A stretch of 64,000 bases of DNA from positions 3,658,001 to 3,722,000 of the forward strand of contig NC_079490.1 of the NCBI RefSeq assembly GCF_020520425.1, given 5' to 3'. The notes below the pieces were generated by a model that was not told the DNA's origin, ran no database searches, and saw nothing but the letters and a program-made list of their open reading frames with translations. How positions within the stretch are numbered: the stretch's first letter is position 1; every line of letters starts with the position of its first letter. The DNA comes from Spinacia oleracea (taxonomy: Eukaryota > Streptophyta > Magnoliopsida > Caryophyllales > Amaranthaceae). Below, in pieces: positions 34,601 to 45,886 of this stretch. A program made the position numbers and the translations under genes.

Positions 34601-37600
34601 ACTATAGGTGTATCATTCATGTATAGTACATATATATTGGGAAATAATTCATGTGATGCATGTGGTGCGTGTTTCAAATTTCAAAATAAGATATTCATAT
34701 TGAAAGATTGTGTACGGAGTATGAAATATTAGTAAGGGCATTTTTGATAATTTAGTTTTATAAAAAGTTACATTATACATTTATACTATAGGTGTATCAT
34801 GTATGGTACATATACAATGGGAAATAATTTTGTTACCACAAAGGATTGGTATAGGAACATTTATTATAAGACGCAATTTTTCGTGTTTTATTTACAAGGT
34901 GGTGTGCTAAAATCAATATAAGGTGTCACAAAATCAGTGGAGATGATTTCTTAATAAGATAACCAAAAGACCGTCTAACAGTTTACCACGGAGTACTATG
35001 TAACTGTTAGACAACATGTTATGTTACCAATTGATAAATTTTAATGAGCCGAGCCGAGTCGACCTGCACACTCTCCTCCAACGACGAAGGTCTATCGATG
35101 TAGGCCCGAGTTAATCCAACATGGACTCGACTTGGCTCGTGAAATTTATCACCAGTCTCCTACATATTCGTCATACTATTAGGTACTCCGTATGGTATAT
35201 TAATATAACAGTTAAATAAGCGTAAAACGGTCTGATAGAAGGAAGATTAATTGAATAGTTAATTAGAGAAATAAAATACTCCCTCTGTCCCGGAATACTT
35301 GACCTGTTTTCCTTATCGGGTCGTCCCTTAATACTTGACCTGTTTCTAAAAATGGAAATATTCTAACAATATTATATTATTTCTCACTCCACCCCTATTA
35401 ACCCACCTACCCCCTACTTCATACAAAAAATAATTAAAAATTCAACCCCTACTCTCCCCCAACCCCACCTCTTAACCCACCTCCCACTAACTATATTAAA
35501 ATAATACCCCACTATCAACTACTACCTATTAAATTAAATAAGTCAATTCAAGTCCCTTAAACTCTGTGCCGGTCAAACCGGGTCGAGTATTTCGGGACGG
35601 AGGGAGTAGGCGTGTATCCCCTAATTTAAGGTCAATTAAAAATTATGGATTGAATCAATAAACATGCCTTGATATAAGGAGTTCAAAAAACGGGGACTTT
35701 TTTTGTGTGTCGTGCAAAAGGATGGCACTTCTTTTTGCTACCTTTTGACATTCGTCTCGTTAGTTGGTTTTTTGGTTGCGTATTTCCATAGGCAACATTC
35801 ACTTTGAACTCCGTGTGGGGCCCTTACAAAATTGGTTACGTAATATTTCCCCTTTTTTTATTACTACCTTCGTTTCTTAATGTTTATAATTTACGCTTAC
35901 TGTTTACACGGGCTTCAATGTAATATTTAACCATTTATATATATTCAATTCCGTATATGAAAAAATTACAAAAAAATGATATTATGAAAATACATAACGA
36001 GACCATTCCAACAAGATCTTACATAATAACATTTTAATGTATACAACAATGAGAATTTACGGTCAAAGTTTTCATACTTTTGACACATTTTAAGGCGTAA
36101 AGAACTTTCAGGAATGGAGGTAGTAGAACTAATAAAGAATTATAGCGTGTAAACGAGATTTGATCATATATTTGACTACCCTTATGATCTTATCTACAAG
36201 TCAATGCATTTATAGTATGATGGTAGAATTATTTTTTATTTTTTTGACCAGTAAGATGTGGACCCCTCTCGGATCAACCCGGTCCGAAATAGCAGGATAA
36301 ACACTTTGAGAATGCGGGGTGGGAAGATTAGGGGATACCCATTTCAAAATGTCTCTAGTGATAATTGAAACCTCAACCTCAAAGTTTAGAATGTTTTCTC
36401 CTTTCCACTCGGCAAAAGTTATGTTTGGGTTCAATTGTTTTTTTTAATGAAATTAACTTATTTGAACTTGTTTTTTTTTTCAATCTTATATTTTTAACTT
36501 ATTTTTTGTTGAATTTTTCTAAACTTATTTTGTCTAAAAAAACTGTGGACTTATTTTTTCTAAATTAAATCGAAGTAAGTTAAAATAAGTTGAAACACTC
36601 AGATTCATTCATAGTATAATACTAGAATAGATCACGTTCATTTATAGCTTTGGCCATATTATAATTGGTTATTTTCTAGAGTAGGTGTTATTCTTCTCCT
36701 TCCATACGAAGATTTGACTATAAGACAACTGGCTTGGGAATGTTCTATAACTTCATTGTCATTAACTCATGATTAGGTGATTTTTTAAGAATAACAAACA
36801 TTAAAAAATAATGTTGTCAACCCTTAAAAATTAAATCATTTATAAATTGCCAATAATTATACTCTTTAGTGTATTTAATCAAGTAATCCAAATCCTATAA
36901 CTTATGTCTAAATGAAATGTTCACAACTCACATAGATGTTGCCTCATACGTGCAAAGTCACCCCTTTATAATTTCTGGATCCGCGACTGTATATGTGCGC
37001 TATTTTCTTTTATGAAATTATTTGAACATCTATTTTTTTGACTATAAAAAAATTATAAAATCTTGTGATTCATGCTAGTTTTCTTTTGCTTTACACTATC
37101 ATTTTACTAAGTTGCCACCCTAACTTTTAAATCCTGACTCCGCCACTGATTTTGATGTTGCAGCGGGGAAATTGCCGAAGCATAACAACGTATCATGGAG
37201 AGGAAACTCGGGATTAAAAGACGGATCAAAGTTAACCGATGTAAAAGGAGGATTAGTTGGTGGATATTATGATTCAGGAGAAAACACTAAGTACCATTTT
37301 CCTATGGCATTTGCAATGACAATGCTAAGTTGGAGTGTGATTGAATACCCTCACAAGTACGAGGCCATTGGCGAGTATGATCATGTTCGCGAGCTCATCA
37401 AATGGGGGACCGATTACTTGCTCAAAACCTTCAATAGTTCGGCCACTCAGATCGACAAAATCCACAGCCAGGTTGGTGAGCGCTTCCGAGTTAATAATTT
37501 CGTAAATAAATGATCATTTTATTACAAAAATGCCATTAAATGCGGGCCCGTCCCCCAAGTACAATCATGCTTCATTCATGCCGGCCTCATGTACAGTCAA

Positions 37601-39905
37601 CTTTGCATTTTTCGTAATACATCAACACCTACGTAATATAAAGTCAACGGATAATATTATACAATCAAGAATAAACAAAAATGCATTTTAGTAATACATA
37701 GGCAGCCGTAAAATACACTCAATATATTTACAAAATTGCCATTTGATTGAGAAACTTTCTTAATCACTGAGATTAACTCGGAATTTCTCCAGGTTGGTGG
37801 TGCACAAAACGGATCCACTATCCCGAGCGACGTCACCTGTTGGGAGAGGCCCGAAGACATGGACTATGAACGCCCCGTGCAAACAAGCTTTGCAGGGGCT
37901 GATCTAGGTGGAGAAATGGCCGCGGCCTTTGCTGCAGCCTCCATCGTATTCCGTGACAACCAGCTTTACTCGAAGAAGCTCGTCAGAGGGGCAGAAACCG
38001 TGTTCCGGTTTGCTAGGGATACCGGTAAAAGAGCCCCGTATAGCAGAGGAAACCCATGGGCTGCACCGTATTATAACTCAACCGGGTATTACGATGAGTA
38101 CATGTGGGGTGCTACTTGGTTGTATTATGCAACCGGGAATTCAACCTACGGTTTGCTGGCTACTAATCCCGGGATTCCTAAGAACGCGAAGGCGTTTAGG
38201 ATGAACACGAACACGAGCTACTTGAGTTGGGATAACAAGTTGCCTGCTGCTATGTTGCTGTTGACGAGGTTTAGGATGTTTCTGAATCCTGGTTACCCGT
38301 ATGAGCAGACTTTGGCGCAGTACCATAATGTTACGAAGCTTAATATGTGCTCGTATCTTAAGCAATTCCCGGTTTATAACCGGACTCGAGGTATGTTTTA
38401 CTCGAGGTAGAAAGTGTACACACCTTCTACTTCCTATACTTTCCTGCCTGTTTGCTTTTTTTAGTAAACCCGATCATCTTGAGCCCGACCCGAAAATAGT
38501 GAGTTTGGGCAGATATGGTAAGCCCGTTTTCAGTCCCGGTATGGTTTTAAAATTATTGGGCGGGTTTTGGGCAATTCCAAATTGTAATTTTAGTTACAAA
38601 ATTGGCCCGGTACTGAATGCCCGAAAAGTCTGTTATTATGACCCAAAACAGCAGGTTTTCGGCTGGAAAACGGGCCAAACTGGCCCTTGCCGACATAATG
38701 GGCAGATTGTTTTGTCCGTGGGCTGGCCCGAATCGGTCCGTCTAATTTCACTTATAAAATCGTTCCGGTCCAAATACCCAAAAGCCCGCTATTTGGCCCA
38801 ACAATAGCGGGGTTTGGGCTGAAAAGTGCGAATTTTAGTCTGGCTGAAATAGTGGGCAGAATATTTTGGTCGTGGTGGGCCCGAACCCGGCCCGCATTTG
38901 ATCGGATCTGCTTTTTAAGTATGTTTTCCCGGTGGATTATTAATGCTGATGTTGGACTGTAATTGATCTGCAGGAGGACTGATAGAGCTGAACAGCGGAG
39001 GGCCGAAGCCGTTGCAGTACGTAGTGAATGCTGCATTTTTGGCGAATCTGTTTGCAGATTACATGGAGTCTACTGGGGTGCCTGGATGGTATTGTGGCCC
39101 GAATTTTATGCGTCAATCTGATCTTCGTAACTTCGCTCAAACTCAGGTAATTAACATGTTAATAACTCCATTTCTCTTCACCATTTCCTTAGTTCTACAT
39201 TGAACTTAGGCTTGATCCTCTTGAGCCCGGCCCGAAAATGATGCCTTTGGGCAGATTTTCAGGCCCACTTCCCGGGCCTGCCTGGTTTTTCTCGTGGGTT
39301 GTTTTGGATGACCCCAAACTCGAAATTTTGTTATAAAATTGGCCCGGCCAAAAAATCAGTTATGTTGACCCGAAATAGCGGGTTTATGCACAAAACCTTG
39401 GCCCGGCTCGAGAAAGTGGGCTGATTTTTTGGTCACGACCAGTCCGGACCCCTCTTTTGATCATGTCTACATTGAACTAACCATTGTTTTCTGGTTGGCA
39501 CAGGTTGAGTACATTTTGGGCAAGAACCCAATGCACATGAGCTATGTGGTGGGCTTCGGAAACAAGTACCCGAAACACGTGCATCACCGGGCTGCGTCGA
39601 TACCGCGCAAAAACGGAGGGAAATGTAAAGGGGGTTACAAATGGAGGGACAGCAAAAAGCCCAACCCATACACAATTATTGGGGCAATGGTTGGTGGTCC
39701 GGACCGTTTTGACAACTTCAAAGATAACCGCAAACTAGACCGCTACACCGAGCCCACATTGGCTGGAAATGCCGGTCTAGTGGCGGCTCTTATCTCGTTG
39801 ACGGCAACTCCCGGGGTTTCCGGAGTGGACCGGAACCTTATATTTTCGGGTGTTCCCCCGTTTTATACTCCGGCCCCACCTCCCCCCGCACCGTGGAGGC
39901 CCTAA
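31657..39905 (+). CDS. KOR: KORRIGAN-like membrane-anchored endo-1,4-beta-glucanase (GH9), gene 1
   Basis: Five exons: 31657-32104, 37164-37471, 37793-38390, 38974-39146, 39504-39905. All introns are GT-AG and the phases agree, giving 642 aa (family about 620). Residues 1-95 are a cytosolic tail with an Asn run (CAA/AAC repeat) and an SSLLYQEQ segment; 96-118 are one membrane helix; the rest is the GH9 domain. Ends in the Pro-rich [11 protein letters not shown] typical of KORRIGAN. Such enzymes (EC 3.2.1.4) act on beta-1,4-glucan at the plasma membrane and Golgi and are needed for cellulose synthesis. The His signature [17 protein letters not shown] and catalytic-acid Glu592 ([12 protein letters not shown]) are present. 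The DAGD motif reads DSGE (Asp186, Glu189), placing Glu at the usual catalytic-base Asp. Intron 1 is 5.1 kb. Followed in tandem by gene 2. Confidence 0.9.
32118..33330 (+). repeat. 401-bp tandem repeat with internal half-units
   Basis: Units start near 32118, 32519 and 32920 (spacing 401 bp); the third is diverged. Each holds two related half-units with TTTTTTGTGTGGGATTATAT, GGTGCTATAAATAAGTTTCC and GCCCGAGCCCGGCCCAAAAC. The last motif occurs six times (about 32303, 32482, 32704, 32884, 33148, 33269). Units 1 and 2 are almost identical, so the duplication is recent. Confidence 0.9.
34477..34830 (+). repeat. Tandem duplication of about 177 bp in GH9 intron 1
   Basis: Two copies meet at about 34650. 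Both contain GCGTGTTTCAAATTTCAAAA, GTGTACGGAGTATGAAATAT and AGTAAGGGCATTTTTGATAA; they end in GGGAAATAATT. Confidence 0.85.
35279..35606. mobile_element. Stowaway-type MITE in GH9 intron 1
   Basis: TIRs CTCCCTCTGTCCCGGAATAC and the reverse complement of GTATTTCGGGACGGAGGGAG, with TA on both sides (35277-35278, 35607-35608). 328 bp, non-coding. Confidence 0.85.
35864..36124. mobile_element. Stowaway-type MITE in GH9 intron 1
   Basis: Ends CTACCTTCGTTTCTTAATG and AGGAATGGAGGTAG are inverted repeats with flanking TA. 261 bp, more diverged than the copy at 35279. Confidence 0.6.
38455..38925. repeat. CCCG-rich dispersed repeat in intron 3 of GH9 gene 1
   Basis: Begins near GATCATCTTGAGCCCGACCC, has several GGGTTTGGGC / GCCCGAAAAT segments in both orientations and ends near GGCCCGCATTTGATC. 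Related to blocks at 39210-39475 and 41465-41985. Confidence 0.7.
39210..39475. repeat. CCCG-rich dispersed repeat in intron 4 of GH9 gene 1
   Basis: Starts GCTTGATCCTCTTGAGCCCG, ends TTTTGATCATGTCTACATTG; interior alternates GGGTTT and GCCCGAAA motifs. Same family as the block in intron 3. Confidence 0.7.
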
Positions 39906-41148
39906 GAGAATCGAAGGAAAAAAACAGAAATGTAAATTTTATTTCCTTTAGATTAATGTCCTCAACCAAACGGCCCCTTAATTCATTTTGAAACTCATTT
40001 TTTTGGCAGGGGTTTTAGCCATTTTTGCCTTCTAGAAAGGGGTTTTCCCCTTTGTTTATATACCTAGGGATGATTAATATGTTTGATCCATCATTGTTGA
40101 ATGTTTTGCACATTGATTTTGTATTATCATCATGATTAATGGTAAATGGATGTAATTTTGGGAAGATGATACACATATAAGCCTTGAACTTGAATCGAGT
40201 CCAAAACCACTATCCAAATAGCTTAAAAAACGACAAAGTCAACTGCTCGATTAGTCTCTCGAAATATGTTAGTGAGACGTTTGCATGTAGACTAAAATGA
40301 AATATTCCTACATTATTTACTAAGGTATTACAACCCTCACCAACCTAAACGACTACTGTAGTCAAACCAGTTCATACAAACAGGTAACAATTAATCGTTA
40401 ATTGCTAAACAGGGCCTAAAGCTTACCGAGTTGTCTGCTTGATTAGTCTCTCGAAATATGCTAGTGAGATGTTTGCATGTAGACTAAAATGAAATATTCC
40501 TACATTATTTACTAAGGTATTACAATTTACAACCCTCACCAACCTAAACGACTATAGTCAAACCAGTTCATACAAACAGGTAACAATTAACCGTTAATTT
40601 GCCAAACAAGGCCTAAACTTTACCGAGTTGTCTGCTAGATTAGTCTCTCGAAATATGCTAGTAAGACGTTTGCATGTAGACTAAAATGATATTCCTACGT
40701 TATCTACTAAGGTATCACAACCCTCACCAACCTAAACGACTATAGTCAAACCAGTTCATACAAACATGTAATAATTAACCGTTAATTGTCAAACAGGACC
40801 TAAAGTTTACCGAGTTGTAAGATTCTCTAGAAGATGTAAAGTAGTCAAACAAACAAGGGTAACATGTAACAGGTTGGAGAACTTTAATCAAAGCAAAGAT
40901 ATGATCAATCCAGATTTGCCCATATGCTGAATCTGGAGATTTACTTTACAGTTTTACACACATGAACTACAAATAGAATTAAAATAATCCAATTACATAA
41001 AATTAATATAAAGTCAAATGTAACATAATGAACATAGATCTCTGTCTAAGTTAGAGAAGGAACAATCTTTTCATTTTCATAAATTTTCGTTGTAAGAGTT
41101 CATAAAATCGTAGGAAGTGAAAGAAGGTGGTATTGGCCCGGGTTCTTT
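39906..41148. other. Spacer between the two GH9 genes
   Basis: 3' flank of gene 1, a three-unit tandem repeat (40235-40815) and A/T-rich sequence forming the presumed promoter of gene 2. It lacks the 72-bp minisatellite found before gene 1. Confidence 0.7.
40235..40815 (+). repeat. Three-copy tandem repeat of about 195 bp between the GH9 genes
   Basis: Units begin near 40240, 40434 and 40630 with GATTAGTCTCTCGAAATATG and include TTGCATGTAGACTAAAATGA and CCAGTTCATACAAACAGGTA. Each unit ends with AAACAGGGCCTAAA or a variant, a sequence often found at MITE ends. Confidence 0.88.
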
Positions 41149-44100
41149 ATGGGTTTAACGGGCTTAAAATGGGCCGTTTGGTTCATGGTTATTGCAACTT
41201 GGATCAGCCCGAGAACGGCCACATCGACCAACTCGGCCCGAACCTTGCCTACGCACAACTTTGATAATTATACTCTTGCTCTTCGTAAAGCACTCTTGTT
41301 CTTCAATGCCCAGAAATGTAAGTCTCTTTTGCCTTACTTTGAGGGGATCTGTCATTCCATTTTCTACTAATGCTACATCATTAGTGTAAATTTTGATTAT
41401 GGGGTGTTTGATAATAGGGTTCTAGTGACTTTAAATCAGCTGATGTAGTCTAAACAACTAACATTTAACTAGACCCGATCATCTTGAGCCCCCCTGACCC
41501 GACCCGAAAAATGACGGGTTTGGGCAGATTTAAGACCCATTTTTCGAGCCCGGACTATTTTCAACTCAAAAACTGGAATTTTAGCTATAAAACCGACATG
41601 ATTCGAAAACCCCACTATTTTCGCCCAAAATAGCGGGTTTGGCTCAAAAAATTAGCCCGAAGTTGGTGGATACTCCGATTCTGGAAAAAGTAGTAGTATG
41701 TACTAACATTGAACCAAACTTGATCATCTTGAGCCCAACCCACAAAATGACGGATTTTGGGTAGATTTTCTAGGCTCAATTTTTACTTTTTTTGGGTTTT
41801 GGGTAGATTTTTTAGGCTCAATTCAGCCTAAAAATGGCCCCAACAAGCTGCTATTTTTTGCCCGAAAAACGGGTTTGGGTACAAAAATTGCCCTGGAGTT
41901 CGGCCTGGTCCTAGATGATGGGATGAAGTTTGGTCACAGCCCGACCCAAACCCGACCCGTCCTCCTTTTGATCAAGTCTACATTAACCAAAAAAAATTTG
42001 CTGTAAAACATGAGTCTTTGATTGAATCTAACTGCCATGATCATCTTGTTGCAGCTGGGAAACTACCCAAGAACAATGGAATTCCATGGAGAGGAAACTC
42101 GGGCCTACGCGACGGGTCACAACTGAAAGATGTACAGGGAGATGGTTTAGTTGGTGGATACTATGATTCTGGGGAAAACACAAAGTTTCATTTCCCTTTG
42201 GCTTACTCCATGACAATGCTAAGTTGGAGCTTGATTGAATACCCTCACAAATATCGTGCCATTAACGAGTATAATCATGTACTCGAACTTATCAAATGGG
42301 GAACTGATTACTTGCTCTTGACATTCGATTCTAATGCCACAAAGATCAGCAAAATCTATAGTCAGGTTAGATTATGATCAAGAGTTACTATATTATGTCC
42401 GACAAAACTTTGTTTCTTCTGAACTTATCTGAACTTGATATAACTAGTGTTATTCTTATTTGAGCTTTATTTTTGTTCTAGTTGTGAATTGAACTTATCG
42501 GGCTTTACCCGAATAAAGTTTTCATGTTTGATGTTAGTGTGCAATTGTGTGAAGTTTCTGAACTAGAGATGGCTAATGAGGTGGTTTGGGTGGGTTTGGT
42601 GGGTCGTATGCCGGGGATGGTTGACAAGTACACGACCCACACAATGTAGGTCAGGGTGGGTCGGGTGTGGGTTGTGTCGGGCGAAAACGACAAAAATACA
42701 TATCGGGTCATGGGTTATGTGGGTTAGGCGAATCGAGTGAGTTTGTTGGGTTTAGACGGGTTTTGAGGGTTAACGCGGGTCCGGTGGGTTTAGGCGGGTT
42801 TTGGGGGCTGACGTGGGCCATACAGGTTTATACGATTAATTCCTTAAAAAGTTACAAAATTCATATGAACTTAAATTAATTAATATTTACTCCGTATATT
42901 ATTGACATACTCACATAGTCACATGTAGTCAATGTTACTCAGACTCTTTGTTTTACCTCAAGTACCCGTGTCGGATCCTCGACACTAGGACATGAGTATG
43001 GACACTCCAACACTTCATTTTGGTCTAAAATCAAGGAAACTTTCCACAATTTAGCCGTGTCGGACACTGAGAGATGTACCCAATAGTACCCAAGTCTGAG
43101 TAACATAGCATGTGGTTAATGTACATATAAGCATTGAAATCAAAATTTATTAGCATTTTAAAAATACAAAATAGTTTAAATTATGATGATTCGTCAGGTG
43201 AGTCACAAGGTTAGGTGTGCAGGATTAGTGTGTCGGGTGGGCTGTTTCATGTGTCAAGTGGGTTGGGTTATTGTGTTGGGGGACTGTTTTGTGGGTTGGG
43301 TGGGTCGGGCATGCCGGGTTGGGTCGGGTGGGGTGGGTTGAAATGAGTTATGTTGTAAAAAATTCACCCACGAGGCCACGACACATCAAAAAGAATATTT
43401 GGGTGTGTCATGGGTCATAAGTGGGTCCGACCCACAACAAATTGTGTCAGGGTGGGATGTGTTAAACCCGGCCCACCGGCCATTTCTAGTCTACTCTGAA
43501 AACCCATCAGAAGTTAATCTTCCTGAACATAACAAAGCCTTATTTTAAACAATCTGCCAATTCTTCAGTTATCAGTTATCACTTATCACTAGAATTTCTG
43601 TAACAACAACACTAGGTAATTGACTAATTGTCAATATTTTCATGTACAAGATCATACTACTCTTACAGTCTAATAATCTGCATGAACACTATAAATATAT
43701 ACTCAATTTCCAACCTAACATTATCCTTCAAATGTAAAGGTTGGAGGTGCCTATGAAAAATCAAACATACCAGATGACATCACCTGTTGGGAAAGACCAG
43801 AAGACATGGATTATCCCAGACCAGTACAAACAACATACGCAGGACCAGAACTCGCTGCAGAAATGACAGCAGCTTTATCATCAGCCTCAATACTATTCAA
43901 ACAAAACAACCCTACTTACTCCATAAAGCTCATCAAAGCATCCGAATCCCTCTTCGCCTTCGCTAGGGACACTCGTAAAAGACGGCCCTACAGCCGAGGA
44001 AACCCGTGGGTCGACCCGTATTACAACTCGACGGGGTACTTTGACGAGTACTTGTGGGGTTCAACGTGGTTGTATTTAGCTACCGGGAATGTTAAGTATT

Positions 44101-45563
44101 TGGCATTAGCAACTAATCCGGGGATAACTAAGAATGCGATGGGTTTTAGATGGACGAGGAAGATGAGTGTGTTGAGTTGGGATAATAAGGTTCCTTCGGC
44201 TTTGATGTTGCTTACAAGGGTGAGGTTGTTTAAAGCTCCTGAATACCCTTATGAAGAGACATTGATTGGGCATCATAAGTTTATTGCTCTCTCTATGTGT
44301 TCTTATCTCAAACCCTTTCGTCTCTTTAAGTGGAGTAAAGGTACGGAATTTCGTTCTTTTCACCTGAAAAATCTCTTACATGAACTTAATCAAACTTCTT
44401 GTAGTTGTGAATTTGAGTTACCCTACCTGAACTTAACTATTCTGAAACTTATTTTTATTAGGGGGTGTTTGGTTATGATTTACGAGAGGTTTGGAAAAAA
44501 AGAGAGTTTTTTGAAGTGAATTAGAGTTTTGACCACTTCAAGAAGCTAATGTTTGATTATGAGAGGTTTGGAAGAGAGTTTTGGGATGAAAAACTCAATA
44601 TAGGAGCTTTTTGTATTATAGGTGTATAGTGACAACTTTGTCCTAATATTGTCTAAAATTACAACTTTTACCGACCTACGTTACTTAAACAACTACCAGC
44701 TAATTTACCACACACTTTACACAAACAACTAATTCAACCAGTTGGTCAAACCAACTAATATTAACAGCTAACAGCTAGCCAAACCATCTAACATCTACCA
44801 ACTAACACCTACTTGCCAAACAGGGCCTAAGTGAGAACAACAAAGCCGAAATATTCTACATTTTGTGATATAATCATGTTTCTTCATTTCCTCGAATTAT
44901 TTTTTGCTGTTTACAATCTGATTCAGGATTGCTGCAGGAGGACTGATACAGTTTAATGATGGAGGGGAAGAATCTCTTCAATATGTAGCAAATGCTGCAT
45001 TTTTAGCAAACCTATTTGCTGATTACCTGAATGCTACTGATAGTCCGGGATGGTTATGTGGCCCTAATTTCTTCCCTATTGCTACACTCCGGGAATTCGC
45101 CTCATCTCAGGTTTACTTCCGTTTCAGTTCCGATGTTATCATGTGTTGAACCTCCTTAACTAACTAAACTGACTGACAACTGTTTATGTTGACACAGATA
45201 GACTACATATTGGGTAAAAACCCCCTAGACCTAAGCTATGTGGTGGGGTACGGTGACAAGTACCCGAACCGTGTACATCACCGAGCAGCTTCAATCCCGT
45301 CAGACGGTCTGAAGTACTCGTGTAAAGGTGGATACAAATGGAGGGACAGCACAAAACCGAATCCCAACACCATTGTAGGAGCCATGGTTGGCGGACCTGA
45401 CCGGTTCGATAATTTCCACGATGACCGTAGTGCGTCCGCGGGACCCACATTAGCCGGAAACGCCGGGCTCGTGGCAGCCCTTGTTTCACTGACTAGTGGT
45501 GGTGGTTATGGTGTTGATAAGAGTTTCTTGTTTTCAAACCTCCCACCACCACCAATACCATAA
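41149..45563 (+). CDS. KORRIGAN-like GH9 protein, gene 2 (shortened tail, catalytic Glu replaced)
   Basis: Five exons at the same places and phases as gene 1: 41149-41317, 42055-42365, 43740-44340, 44938-45110, 45198-45563, giving 539 aa. Exon 1 starts just before the membrane segment ([15 protein letters not shown], residues 7-21), so the roughly 95-residue cytosolic tail of gene 1 is absent; no in-frame ATG lies between this one and an upstream TAA. The GH9 fold is well kept, including [17 protein letters not shown]. Two active-site positions differ from the family: DSGE (Asp94, Glu97) for DAGD, and [10 protein letters not shown] where gene 1 has [10 protein letters not shown], so Gly500 (GGA at 45441) replaces the catalytic-acid Glu. 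The loop before it is two residues shorter and the Pro-rich C-terminus is reduced. With intact frame and splice sites it is likely expressed, as an inactive or altered protein. It may be a pseudoenzyme derived from tandem duplication. Confidence 0.88.
41465..41985. repeat. CCCG-rich dispersed repeat in intron 1 of GH9 gene 2 (two units)
   Basis: Two units start near 41467 and 41717 with GATCATCTTGAGCCC; the second ends at CCTTTTGATCAAGTCTACAT. Same family as the blocks in gene 1 introns 3 and 4, but in a non-equivalent intron. Confidence 0.7.
42559..43490. mobile_element. hAT-like non-autonomous element in intron 2 of GH9 gene 2
   Basis: Ends CTAGAGATGGCTAATG and GGCCATTTCTAG form short inverted repeats, and the interior is rich in GGGTGGGTTGGG/GGGTCGGG, as in many plant hAT-type non-autonomous elements. 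No clear 8-bp target duplication was found. The middle contains unrelated A/T-rich sequence (42830-43195), so it could also be two pieces. Confidence 0.45.
44460..44829. mobile_element. MITE-like element in intron 3 of GH9 gene 2
   Basis: Starts GGGGGTGTTTGGTTATGA and ends GCCAAACAGGGCC, an imperfect inverted pair typical of hAT or PIF/Harbinger MITEs. Includes AACTAATTCAACCAGTTGG-type sequence. The target duplication is unclear. Confidence 0.5.
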
Positions 45564-45886
45564 TGTTACAGATTCTGATTGTAATTTTTGCAACAAAAAA
45601 CGTATTATCTCGAGAAAAAGAATCAATAGTATCATGATTTCAATATAGAAAGTTGAATATCTTGTAGCAGAAATGACCTACATAAGTACATATACCTTAA
45701 ATGGTAATTGGATATTACCCATGCTAGGAATAGGGGTAAGAAAAATCGTGATTTCTCGTTTCTGGTGAATCGAAAAATCACAAAAAATGTAATTTTGATG
45801 GATAAATTCTTATGCACAAGGAAACTCAAATTGATTTATTTTAGTGTACTTTTACTATAACTTACGACAATGCGTTGTTAGTTTCA
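45564..45886. other. Spacer between convergent genes (GH9 gene 2 and hexosaminidase)
   Basis: 323 bp, A/T-rich; shared 3' flank of the two genes. No ORF or repeat of note. Confidence 0.7.

Larger units (their letters stand above)
32105..37163 (+). other. Intron 1 of GH9 gene 1 (5.1 kb), repeat-rich
   Basis: GTAAGT donor and TTGCAG acceptor, phase 1. Holds a 401-bp tandem array, a 177-bp duplication, two Stowaway-type MITEs and otherwise A/T-rich sequence. No coding capacity. The equivalent intron in gene 2 is only 737 bp. Confidence 0.9.
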
